Origin: a bacterium
Lineage (GTDB): Bacteria; Patescibacteria; ABY1; JAGPKW01
Direction of reading: 5' to 3'
NCBI GenBank assembly: GCA_021780535.1
Contig: JAJXYN010000006.1
Span: 1-8,239 of the forward strand
DNA length: 8,239 nucleotides
Shown here: in pieces, positions 1 through 5,505 of the stretch
Layout of the letters: each line of letters opens with the position of its first letter
How positions within the stretch are numbered: position 1 is the stretch's first letter
Program-made: the position numbers and the translations under genes
The notes under the pieces: model-generated
Databases searched by the model: none
What the model was told of the DNA's origin: nothing
The model's input: only the letters and a program-made list of their open reading frames with translations

Positions 1-1074
1 GATCTCAACAGCAAGAAGTTGATAATCACCTTGTTGTGTTAAATATGATTTAACATTTGCATATCCTTCTCCATCTTTAACATTAGCACCAAATAAATAA
101 GCCGGCAATTTAATACTAGGAACAGAAGAAGCTAATGCCTTTCCTTCAGCATCAGAATAATCTAAAGTTTTAACTTGTAATCCTTTAAATATTTGTTTTA
201 AACTATCTGTAATTTGAGCTTCTGTAGAGGCACAATCAGTACATCTTTTATCATCTAAAACAGTAAGAGAAACTGGTTTAGCATCAGAATAAACACATTT
301 TGCATCTTTTGTACCAGAATTAGTACATGCACCAACTTTTGTTGGATTATCTGAACAATCTGAATCAGAGAAACAAGCTGGTAAATTTTTACAAGCACTT
401 ATATTAGGATTAGCCTTACAAATTTCTTTTGTAATAGAACCCTCATCTCTACCACCTTGATATTGTGTTCCAGCTATATAATAAGTAGGACTTCCAGAAA
501 CTTGAGCAGTTTTTGCAAGTTGCAAATTAGCTTTAAGAAGATCTTTACCTTCTTGTGAAGTATAGCAAGCTTTAACTTTATCTATATTAGAAAGTTTAAC
601 TTCGTTAGCACAAGTTTCCCAATTTCCGGGAATATTGGCAGCATCTTTATTTTGACAAATAATCATATCAAAATATTTCTTATCATCATATTTTTTTGCA
701 CAAAGTTGAACTATATCACCTTGTACTTCTGTATCTCCATGAAGAGAAGAAAAACCACCCTTTCCATCTTCATCAGCAATATAATTAATATTAAGATTAA
801 TATCTTTTCCGATTTTATCAATAACAGGTTTTAAGTAATCTTCAGCTTGAGTACCATAAGGACATTTACTCATAACATAAAGATCTACTTTTACACCATT
901 TTTATTATTAGATATTCCACCAGAAGATGCTTTATTAAACAATCCTCTGTCTTTTGCCCATAAAGCAGAAACAGTAACTAAACCAATCAAAGAAACAGCA
1001 AGAATAATTTTATCTACTCCAAACTTATTTGTTTTCTTTGGTTCAGCATTTTGCACAACTTCTTGTTCAGACAT
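1..1074 (-). CDS. Membrane-anchored two-domain thioredoxin-fold (DsbA/GILT-like) protein, C-terminus cut by window edge
   Basis: 358 codons are open from ATG at 1074 to the window edge, with no stop seen. Seen: a short polar N-terminus, one membrane segment at about residues 22-41 with lysines or aspartate at its ends, then an outside part. The first thioredoxin-like domain starts with beta strand VDLYVMS and motif C71-P-Y-G; the second active-site cysteine is a glycine. H112-G and a downstream cysteine recall the GILT signature (HG..E..N....C), and G-S-P196-T looks like the cis-proline loop. A cysteine-rich linker (about 222-262) leads to a second domain with a complete C278-T-D-C281 and a likely cis-proline (KLPAYLF). 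Inferred role: thiol oxidation, reduction or isomerisation of exported proteins, anchored at the cell surface. No ribosome-binding site is visible, but a good promoter lies upstream. DsbA/GILT-like family is fairly sure; the substrate is unknown. Confidence 0.85.
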   Translation of the reverse strand, partial: MSEQEVVQNAEPKKTNKFGVDKIILAVSLIGLVTVSALWAKDRGLFNKASSGGISNNKNGVKVDLYVMSKCPYGTQAEDYLKPVIDKIGKDINLNINYIADEDGKGGFSSLHGDTEVQGDIVQLCAKKYDDKKYFDMIICQNKDAANIPGNWETCANEVKLSNIDKVKACYTSQEGKDLLKANLQLAKTAQVSGSPTYYIAGTQYQGGRDEGSITKEICKANPNISACKNLPACFSDSDCSDNPTKVGACTNSGTKDAKCVYSDAKPVSLTVLDDKRCTDCASTEAQITDSLKQIFKGLQVKTLDYSDAEGKALASSVPSIKLPAYLFGANVKDGEGYANVKSYLTQQGDYQLLAVEI

Positions 1075-1150
1075 AATTTGTTTTAGTTAAATTAGTTAGA
1101 ATTAATTAAATTAAAATTAAACTTAATACTTTATACTTAAGTTAGTTGGC

Positions 1151-1179
1151 ATTATATCAAAAAACTATAAGCATAACAA
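1151..1179 (-). promoter_or_regulatory. Sigma70-type promoter of the thioredoxin-fold gene
   Basis: Read on the minus strand: -35 TTGTTA (1174-1179), a 17-base spacer, -10 TATAAT (1151-1156). The start of transcription would fall near 1144, about 70 bases before the ATG at 1074. The 15-mer GTTTTTTGATATAAT at the -10 is identical to that of the tRNA-Cys promoter. Confidence 0.6.
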
Positions 1180-1324
1180 ATATATTAAAAATAAACTAAA
1201 TTAAAATAAATTTTTGACATATCCCCTTATTTAATTTCAATCAATAATACGAAAAAAACAAAAAATATTTTACAAAAAAATATTTAGTTTTTTTATTTTA
1301 TTAAAAACAATTTCACTTTTTAAC

Positions 1325-1358
1325 AAAAAAATGTAAATTATAAATAATTTACATTTTT
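1325..1358 (-). terminator. Intrinsic terminator behind tRNA-Cys
   Basis: Perfect inverted repeat with 15-bp arms (1327-1341 and 1344-1358) and a minimal loop. On the minus strand the 3' arm runs into a stretch of seven T before a G. It starts 6 bases past the tRNA discriminator base. The stem is A/T-rich but long. It is nearly symmetrical, so it could also work on the plus strand, where no gene needs it. Confidence 0.75.
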
Positions 1359-1363
1359 CTCGG

Positions 1364-1434
1364 AGGCGACTGTCGGAATTGAACCGGCGTACACGGTTTT
1401 GCAGACCGTTGCCTAACCACTCGGCCAAATCGCC
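1364..1434 (-). tRNA. tRNA-Cys (anticodon GCA)
   Basis: 71 bases fold as a full cloverleaf: acceptor GGCGATT/AGTCGCC (7 bp, one G-T), D stem GCC/GGC, anticodon stem ACGGT/ACCGT with loop CTGCAAA and anticodon GCA, 4-base variable loop GTAC, and T-arm GCCGG-TTCAATT-CCGAC. The discriminator base is U73, the identity element expected for cysteine. Two details stand out. The T stem has a C-A mismatch (50-64). The next bases are CCG rather than CCA, so the CCA tail must be added by the tRNA nucleotidyltransferase. It has its own promoter and terminator, so it is a single-gene unit. Confidence 0.95.
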
Positions 1435-1450
1435 AAAAAGCAATAAAGCA

Positions 1451-1478
1451 ATTATATCAAAAAACAATATTTAATCAA
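1451..1478 (-). promoter_or_regulatory. Promoter of tRNA-Cys
   Basis: Minus strand: -35 TTGATT (1473-1478), 16-base spacer, -10 TATAAT (1451-1456), about 16 bases before the tRNA 5' end at 1434. It begins directly after the nrdG stop codon. The 15 bases GTTTTTTGATATAAT are shared with the promoter at 1151-1179. Confidence 0.6.
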
Positions 1479-1481
1479 CTT

Positions 1482-2210
1482 TTACTTTCTAAGTTCAATC
1501 AATTTAATACCAAAATCATTTTTTAAAACATTAGACATATCTTCAAGTTCAGAAGGAGTATAGTTGATACTATTATTGAAATTCTGGTCTAGAACAGATT
1601 CTCCTTTTCTAAAATTCTGTAAAGCATATTTTTTAGCCCCTATAATCATTTTACCAATTTCAAAAATATCATCTCTACTAATAAAACTCTTGGCAATGGT
1701 GGTTCTAAATTCATAATCAACACCACAATTCATAATCAGTTTAATAGAATTTAAAATATTGTTTTGTAATGGTGCAAGATTTTGCGCCCCTTCACGATAA
1801 AACTCACCATATCTTCCAATTGGCACTTTAACATCCATAGCAACAAAATCTAAAAGATTTTTATTAATTAAATTTTTAACAATTTCAAAATTAGAACCAT
1901 TAGTATCAAGCTTAACAAGAAAACCTAGTTTTTTAACTTTAATTATAAAGTTTTCCAAATCATTCTGCAAAGTTGGCTCACCACCAGATATAACAACACC
2001 ATCAATCAAATTTATTCTACTTTCAAGAAAATTAAAAAATATATTTTCTGGGATAAAACTATCTTTAATTTGTTCAATTTTTTCAGGCAAAACAAATTCA
2101 CTATTATGGCAATACCCACAACGAAAATTACAAAAAGGAGTAAAAGCTATACAAGCAACTTTACCGGGATAATCAAGAACAGTAAATTTTTGAACACCAG
2201 AAATTAGCAC
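1482..2210 (-). CDS. nrdG: Anaerobic ribonucleoside-triphosphate reductase activating protein (radical SAM)
   Basis: 242 residues. NrdG reductively cleaves S-adenosylmethionine with a [4Fe-4S] cluster and makes the glycyl radical on NrdD in the cytoplasm. Seen: the radical-SAM CxxxCxxC motif C27-N-F-R-C31-G-Y-C34, the family opening GVQKFTVLDYPGK, the SAM-binding GGEP (76-79), DTNG (102-105) and MDVKVP (125-130). The C-terminal YALQNFRKGE is also characteristic of the longer NrdG2 form common in anaerobes and archaea. Start: the codon is GTG at 2208-2210. It is the first possible start after an in-frame TAA and fits the family N-terminus; no Shine-Dalgarno is seen. An 86-base hairpin lies between this gene and the redoxin gene before it. 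The substrate glycine is on the separate 58-codon protein, not on the main NrdD chain. Confidence 0.93.
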   Translation of the reverse strand: MLISGVQKFTVLDYPGKVACIAFTPFCNFRCGYCHNSEFVLPEKIEQIKDSFIPENIFFNFLESRINLIDGVVISGGEPTLQNDLENFIIKVKKLGFLVKLDTNGSNFEIVKNLINKNLLDFVAMDVKVPIGRYGEFYREGAQNLAPLQNNILNSIKLIMNCGVDYEFRTTIAKSFISRDDIFEIGKMIIGAKKYALQNFRKGESVLDQNFNNSINYTPSELEDMSNVLKNDFGIKLIELRK

Positions 2211-2237
2211 AACAAATTGATTATATTAATTAGCTAA

Positions 2238-2323
2238 ATAGTGTTTTTCTATGCTTCATTATTTTTAATTAGAGCACATGTATGTGTGAGAACTTAAAAA
2301 AATGAAGATAGAAAAATCACTAT
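2238..2323. repeat. 86-base imperfect long hairpin between redoxin gene and nrdG
   Basis: Arms 2238-2260 and 2301-2323 pair over 22 bp with only two single-base bulges (ATAGTG, TTTTTCTAT and CTTCATT blocks). After one bulged base, 7 more A-T pairs follow (2262-2268 with 2294-2300), and an inner CACA/TGTG hairpin caps it (2275-2286). No T-run follows on the minus strand, so it is not a typical terminator. It may be a structured leader or processing site for nrdG, or a miniature inverted-repeat element. Confidence 0.6.
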
Positions 2324-2362
2324 AATACTTAACTCCAGCAAGTCATAAATTAAAACAGTATA

Positions 2363-2611
2363 TTAATTATTCTTTAAATAATCTATAAGTTCATATTCTT
2401 CACTGCATCTAAAAATCTCTTTCTCCAAATTTTCATTCTCAAAAATAATAATAGTAGGAGCAGAAGCAACATTAAAACGACCAGCAAATTCAGAAAAGTC
2501 AACAGATTGTTCATTTAAAATATTACCTTCAAATTTAACATTTTCAAAAACAACTTTTTTAAAAGAAGGACATTTAACACAAGTAGAAGTAGTAAAAAGA
2601 ATGTAGTACAT
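2363..2611 (-). CDS. Small thioredoxin/glutaredoxin-like redoxin next to the class III reductase
   Basis: 82 residues, about the length of NrdH or glutaredoxin. Seen: a beta strand YYILFTTST, active site C11-V-K-C14-P, and A51-P52-T with the cis-proline that faces the active site in this fold, followed by strand IIIF. There is an extra cysteine at 69. I chose ATG at 2609-2611 because the fold begins there; an upstream in-frame start would add 25 residues of low-complexity sequence. Position between the glycyl-radical gene and nrdG suggests it reduces the NrdD active-site disulfide, as thioredoxin-type donors do for some class III reductases that do not use formate. This is inferred from context. 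A weak promoter (TTGCAT, 17 bases, TAAAAT at 2668-2696) overlaps the hairpin upstream. A general redoxin role remains possible. Confidence 0.82.
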   Translation of the reverse strand: MYYILFTTSTCVKCPSFKKVVFENVKFEGNILNEQSVDFSEFAGRFNVASAPTIIIFENENLEKEIFRCSEEYELIDYLKNN

Positions 2612-2679
2612 AACAAATAAATTTAAAGTTAAAAATTCAAATTTAAAAACAATTTTAAAACATAAAAATTTTAATCTAT

Positions 2680-2722
2680 AAAACAAAATGATGCAATAAA
2701 ACTATTTGCACCATTTTGTTTT
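2680..2722 (-). terminator. Terminator-like hairpin after the glycyl-radical gene
   Basis: Arms 2680-2696 and 2706-2722 form 17 pairs around a 9-base loop. The only non-Watson-Crick pair is G-U on minus-strand RNA (2711 with 2691); on plus-strand RNA it would be an A-C mismatch, so the structure belongs to minus-strand transcripts. The 3' arm is T-rich (CATTTTGTTTT). It lies 28 bases past the stop at 2751 and may end or weaken readthrough into the redoxin gene. Confidence 0.65.
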
Positions 2723-2750
2723 TAAATTTTCAGTTTTTCAGTTTTTAAAT

Positions 2751-2927
2751 TTATTTACTATATTCCTCACAAAAACAAGAATTAGAAGTAGAAACGGATT
2801 CGGTAAATGCAGTTCTTGAAATAAACTCAGACTTTTTGCCAATATTGAAGTGTGACATTGGTCTATGATATCCCATTACTCTTGTCCAAACTTCACATCT
2901 TTGTCTTTGAATATTTTGTTCACCCAT
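2751..2927 (-). CDS. nrdD: Detached glycyl-radical domain of anaerobic ribonucleotide reductase (NrdD C-terminal piece)
   Basis: 58 residues from ATG at 2925-2927. A TTG at 2961-2963 is in frame, but it lies inside a hairpin and adds nothing family-like. Seen: C11-E-V-W-T-R-V-M-G19-Y-H-R-P, then FNIGKKSEF. This matches the C-terminal tail of full-length NrdD proteins (R-V-x-G-Y, ..N.GK..E), whose glycine carries the stable radical; Gly19 is that residue. The C-terminus has C51-F-C53. The main nrdD gene upstream ends without this motif, so the two proteins are inferred to form one working enzyme, with the small one inserted into the barrel much as a detached radical domain such as GrcA/YfiD complements pyruvate formate-lyase. 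It has its own promoter and leader 329 bases downstream of nrdD. Identity is well supported; the assembly is inference. Confidence 0.85.
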   Translation of the reverse strand: MGEQNIQRQRCEVWTRVMGYHRPMSHFNIGKKSEFISRTAFTESVSTSNSCFCEEYSK

Positions 2928-2999
2928 TTTTTTAAAATTAATTTTTAAATAATCTCGTAGCAACAGCTATTAGATCTTTTTATCCATAGAATAGGATAA

Positions 3000-3023
3000 T
3001 TAACCCTCCAAACTTACCTCCAT
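3000..3023 (-). CDS. Possible 7-codon leader peptide (MEVSLEG) with a strong Shine-Dalgarno
   Basis: ATG at 3021-3023 opens a 7-codon frame ending TAA at 3000-3002. It is preceded by AAGGAG (3032-3037) with an ideal 8-base gap. Two further GGAGG motifs occur inside it, in a repeated GGAG(G)TAAGTTT pattern. It sits in the leader of the glycyl-radical gene, whose own start has no such site. It could be a translated attenuation peptide or simply part of an RNA structure. No family is recognisable in so short a peptide. Confidence 0.3.
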   Translation of the reverse strand: MEVSLEG

Positions 3024-3085
3024 TAAACTTACTCCTTAAATAATATAGATGTTTTGATGGAACTATCTAACATCTTTATAACAAT

Positions 3086-3094
3086 ATTATAACA
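3086..3094 (-). promoter_or_regulatory. Extended -10 promoter of the glycyl-radical gene
   Basis: Minus strand TGTTATAAT: -10 TATAAT at 3086-3091 with the TGn extension at 3092-3094. No good -35 hexamer lies 16-18 bases upstream; that place is covered by a DnaA-box match (3108-3116). Transcription would start near 3079, giving a leader of about 150 bases. The nonamer is identical to the nrdD promoter at 5495-5503. Confidence 0.55.
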
Positions 3095-3107
3095 CTATAT
3101 TAACAAT

Positions 3108-3116
3108 TTATTCACA
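3108..3116 (+). promoter_or_regulatory. DnaA-box match TTATTCACA
   Basis: Fits the 9-base DnaA consensus TTATNCACA. It covers the -35 position of the promoter at 3086-3094 on the opposite strand, so bound DnaA would be expected to affect that promoter. Binding is inferred. Confidence 0.4.
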
Positions 3117-3130
3117 AATTTTATAAGCAT

Positions 3131-3156
3131 ATTTTATACTAATATTAGTATAAAAT
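3131..3156. repeat. 26-bp perfect palindrome
   Basis: ATTTTATACTAAT followed exactly by its reverse complement, no loop, centred between 3143 and 3144. It lies about 50 bases upstream of the -10 of the glycyl-radical gene and between two DnaA-box matches. No T-run follows it on the minus strand. The symmetry suggests an operator for a dimeric repressor or activator; I do not recognise the motif of a known regulator family. Confidence 0.7.
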
Positions 3157-3161
3157 TTAAT

Positions 3162-3170
3162 TTATGCACA
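3162..3170 (+). promoter_or_regulatory. DnaA-box match TTATGCACA
   Basis: Fits TTATNCACA, same orientation as the box at 3108-3116 and 54 bases away. It lies 5 bases outside the 26-bp palindrome. Function is inferred from sequence only. Confidence 0.35.
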
Positions 3171-3256
3171 AGAAATGTTAGCAAAAAAATGAATATTATT
3201 TTTGGCTAAATTCCATCATTCAATGTTTTATTTAAAATCGTGAAACAAATATTGAA

Positions 3257-5374
3257 TTATTTACTAGCATCAGGACTTCTATGTTTCTCTCTAAATGCCT
3301 CGTCAAATCTAGAAAAATCAGAATAACCATTTTCTTCATCACACTTTGGGCAATAGTCATACTCACCTGCTAAATACCCATGTTTAGGACAAATAGAAAA
3401 AGTAGGTGTTATTGTAATATAAGGGATTCTAAATTGGGTCAAAGATTTTCTTACAAGATCACGGCAAACTTCAGCACTAGAAATTCTTTCACTCATATAA
3501 CAATGAAATACAGTTCCTCCGGTATATTTAATTTGCAATCCATTTTGATGCTTCAAAGCTTCAAATACATCATCGGTATATCCAACAGGAAGCTGAGAAG
3601 AATTTGTATAATAAGGTGCTTCAGAAGTACCTGCTTGTAAAATATTAGGATATTTTTTCTTATCTTCTTTTGCAAATCTATAAGTAGTTCCCTCAGCTGG
3701 TGTAGCTTCAAGATTATATAAATTACCAGTTTCTTCTTGGAATATGACCAATTTTTCTCTTATATGATCAAGAATTTCCTTTGCAAAAGCGTAACCAAAT
3801 TCACTGACTATATTATCTTTGTCATCTGTAAAATTTCTAACGGATTCATTAAGACCATTAATACCAATAGTAGAAAAATGATTATTTAATTTACCAAGCC
3901 ATCTTTTTGTGAATGGAAATAATCCTCTATCAATCCATTTTTGTACTTCTTTTCTTTTTATTTCAAGAGACATTTTCGCAAGTTCCATTAAATAATCCAA
4001 TCTCTTAAAGTAGCCTTCTTTATCACCTTTATATAAATATCCAAGTCTTGCAGCATTAATAGTAACAACACCAATAGAGCCAGTCATTTCAGCAGATCCA
4101 AAAAGTCCACCACCTCTTTTTCTAAGTTCTTTAAGATCAAGTTGCAATCTACAACACATAGATCTCACATCACCAGGATTCAAATCAGAATTAATAAAGT
4201 TTTGGAAATATGGCACACCATATTTCGCAGTCATTTCAAATAATGGCAATGTTTTTGAATCATTCCAATCAAAATCTTTAGTAATATTATAAGTTGGAAT
4301 CGGAAAAGTAAAAGTCCTACCATTAGGATCACCTTTAGTCATAACCTCTATAAAAGCCTGGTTAACAAGATCCATTTCGTGTTGTAATTCTCCAAAAGTA
4401 TATTTATAAAATTCACCACCAAGTTTCAATCTCTTAGATTTTAAATCCTCTGGACATTTCCAGTCCATAGTAATATTAGTAAAAGGAGTTTGAGTTCCCC
4501 AACGAGAAGGAATATTAGAATTAAAGACAAAAGATTGAATAGATTGATAAACATTTTTATAAACTTTCTCCGCTACAAATTTTTCTTTAATTTCATTTGA
4601 TGGAAAAGTGATATTATTATCAACAAATTCTTGTCTGGTTTCTTCTTCATATTTTTTAACAAAAGGTGCGAGATAAGTATCAAAGCTAGAAAATGCTTGA
4701 GCTCCAGCCCATTCATTTTGCAATGTACCAAGAAAATTAATCATCTGAGCAACAGCAGAAGATAAATGTTTCGGTGGCTTAGACCCAATCTTATTATCAA
4801 CACCACCAAATCCTTCCTCAAGCAAAGCTCTCAAACTCCAACCAGCACAATATCCAGAAAACATATCAAGATCATGAATATGATAATCAGCATTTCTATG
4901 AGCATCTCCAATTTCTTTTGAATAAATATATGACAACCAATAATTAGCAGTGACTTTCCCAGATGTATTTAAAATCATTCCACCCAAAGAATATCCTTGA
5001 TTTGAATTAGCATTAATTCTCCAGTCTAATTTTTCAAGATATTCATTCATCGTATTTTGAACCTCAACAACAATATTTTTATCCTGTCTTTGAGTAGATC
5101 TACTATTTCTATAAAGAATATAAGCCTTAGCAGTAGTGGCATGTCCTTCATCAATCAATTCTTTTTCAACAATGTCCTGAACCTGTTCAACGTTTGGAAT
5201 AGAATCTCTAAATTGCTCTGAAAGTCTAGTAAAAACAGCAGAAGCAATTTTCTTAGCCAAATCAAAATCTAATCCCCCAACAGCTTTAGCAGCAGCAAAA
5301 ATAGCATTTTCAATCTTAGAAATATCAAAATCAACAATAGCACCGTTTCGTTTTTGAATCTTTGATACAGACAT
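3257..5374 (-). CDS. nrdD: Anaerobic (class III) ribonucleoside-triphosphate reductase, large part lacking the glycyl-radical site
   Basis: 705 residues. It reduces ribonucleoside triphosphates to deoxynucleotides without oxygen. Seen: an N-terminal ATP-cone (about 3-95, starting KIQKRNGAIVDFD), the NrdD barrel with HIHDLD and Y175-C176-A-G-W, C407-C408-R-L in SMCCRLQLD, GGGLFGSAEMTGS, NLEATPAEGTTYR (about 554-566) and GGTVFHCY (619-626). A zinc site follows: C662-P-K-H665 and C675-P-K-C678. Normally the RVxGY glycyl-radical loop follows shortly; here only 27 polar residues follow and the gene ends with TAA. The missing loop is the separate gene at 2751-2927. ATG at 5372-5374 starts directly before the ATP-cone; no Shine-Dalgarno. 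Transcription probably starts near 5487, leaving a leader of about 110 bases with an 8-bp tandem array. Identity is certain. Confidence 0.96.
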   Translation of the reverse strand: MSVSKIQKRNGAIVDFDISKIENAIFAAAKAVGGLDFDLAKKIASAVFTRLSEQFRDSIPNVEQVQDIVEKELIDEGHATTAKAYILYRNSRSTQRQDKNIVVEVQNTMNEYLEKLDWRINANSNQGYSLGGMILNTSGKVTANYWLSYIYSKEIGDAHRNADYHIHDLDMFSGYCAGWSLRALLEEGFGGVDNKIGSKPPKHLSSAVAQMINFLGTLQNEWAGAQAFSSFDTYLAPFVKKYEEETRQEFVDNNITFPSNEIKEKFVAEKVYKNVYQSIQSFVFNSNIPSRWGTQTPFTNITMDWKCPEDLKSKRLKLGGEFYKYTFGELQHEMDLVNQAFIEVMTKGDPNGRTFTFPIPTYNITKDFDWNDSKTLPLFEMTAKYGVPYFQNFINSDLNPGDVRSMCCRLQLDLKELRKRGGGLFGSAEMTGSIGVVTINAARLGYLYKGDKEGYFKRLDYLMELAKMSLEIKRKEVQKWIDRGLFPFTKRWLGKLNNHFSTIGINGLNESVRNFTDDKDNIVSEFGYAFAKEILDHIREKLVIFQEETGNLYNLEATPAEGTTYRFAKEDKKKYPNILQAGTSEAPYYTNSSQLPVGYTDDVFEALKHQNGLQIKYTGGTVFHCYMSERISSAEVCRDLVRKSLTQFRIPYITITPTFSICPKHGYLAGEYDYCPKCDEENGYSDFSRFDEAFREKHRSPDASK

Positions 5375-5395
5375 AAATTAAAAGTTAAAAAATAA

Positions 5396-5467
5396 AAATA
5401 TAGAAATATAGAAAAGCTTTTATATATTTATATATTTCTATATTTCTATATTTATATATTTATATAT
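5396..5467. repeat. 8-bp tandem array and 19-bp hairpin in the nrdD leader
   Basis: Six consecutive 8-bp units occupy 5420-5467: two TTATATAT, two TTCTATAT, two TTATATAT. Part of the array pairs with sequence nearer the gene: 5396-5414 with 5435-5453, a perfect 19-bp stem over a 20-base loop. The whole element lies between the predicted transcription start and the nrdD ATG, so unit number and folding could affect translation. Confidence 0.75.
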
Positions 5468-5494
5468 TTATACTTTTCCAACTCTTGTACAGAA

Positions 5495-5503
5495 ATTATA
5501 ACA
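5495..5503 (-). promoter_or_regulatory. Extended -10 promoter of nrdD
   Basis: Minus strand TGTTATAAT: -10 TATAAT at 5495-5500 with TGn at 5501-5503, no convincing -35. A DnaA-box match begins 2 bases upstream. The nonamer is the same as in the promoter of the glycyl-radical gene. The expected transcription start is near 5487. Confidence 0.55.
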
Positions 5504-5505
5504 CC

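Larger units (their letters stand above)
1075..1363. other. AT-rich spacer between the tRNA and the thioredoxin-fold gene
   Basis: 289 bases without a gene. It holds the promoter at 1151-1179, the tRNA terminator at 1325-1358 and an all-A/T hairpin (arms 1263-1271 and 1277-1285, 9 bp, 5-base loop) with T-runs on both sides. The last could be a second, weaker terminator. The remainder is low-complexity A/T sequence with no coding signal on either strand. Confidence 0.6.
2928..3256 (-). other. Structured 329-base spacer/leader between the two halves of NrdD
   Basis: No protein gene of normal size. In transcription order it holds the 26-bp palindrome (3131-3156), two DnaA-box matches (3162-3170, 3108-3116) and an extended -10 promoter (3086-3094). 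The leader has three hairpins: AGATGTT/AACATCT (3069-3075 with 3047-3053), TTATCC/GGATAA (2994-2999 with 2980-2985), and GATCT-TAGC/GCTA-AGATT (2972-2976 and 2966-2969 with 2958-2961 and 2951-2955). Between the first two hairpins is a Shine-Dalgarno plus 7-codon ORF. I find no group I or group II intron core motif that I recognise. Confidence 0.55.

Noticed and set aside
1270..1467. 65-codon frame on the minus strand covering the tRNA.
   Set aside because: It runs through tRNA-Cys and its terminator and has no protein-like composition.
2928..2963. Longer form of the glycyl-radical protein starting at 2963.
   Set aside because: The start would be TTG inside a hairpin, and the added 12 residues match nothing in NrdD tails. 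The ATG at 2927 is better.
3092..3105. NrdR-box-like sequence ACACTATATTAACA near the second nrd promoter.
   Set aside because: Only the left half matches the palindromic NrdR consensus, and no second box at the usual spacing was found.
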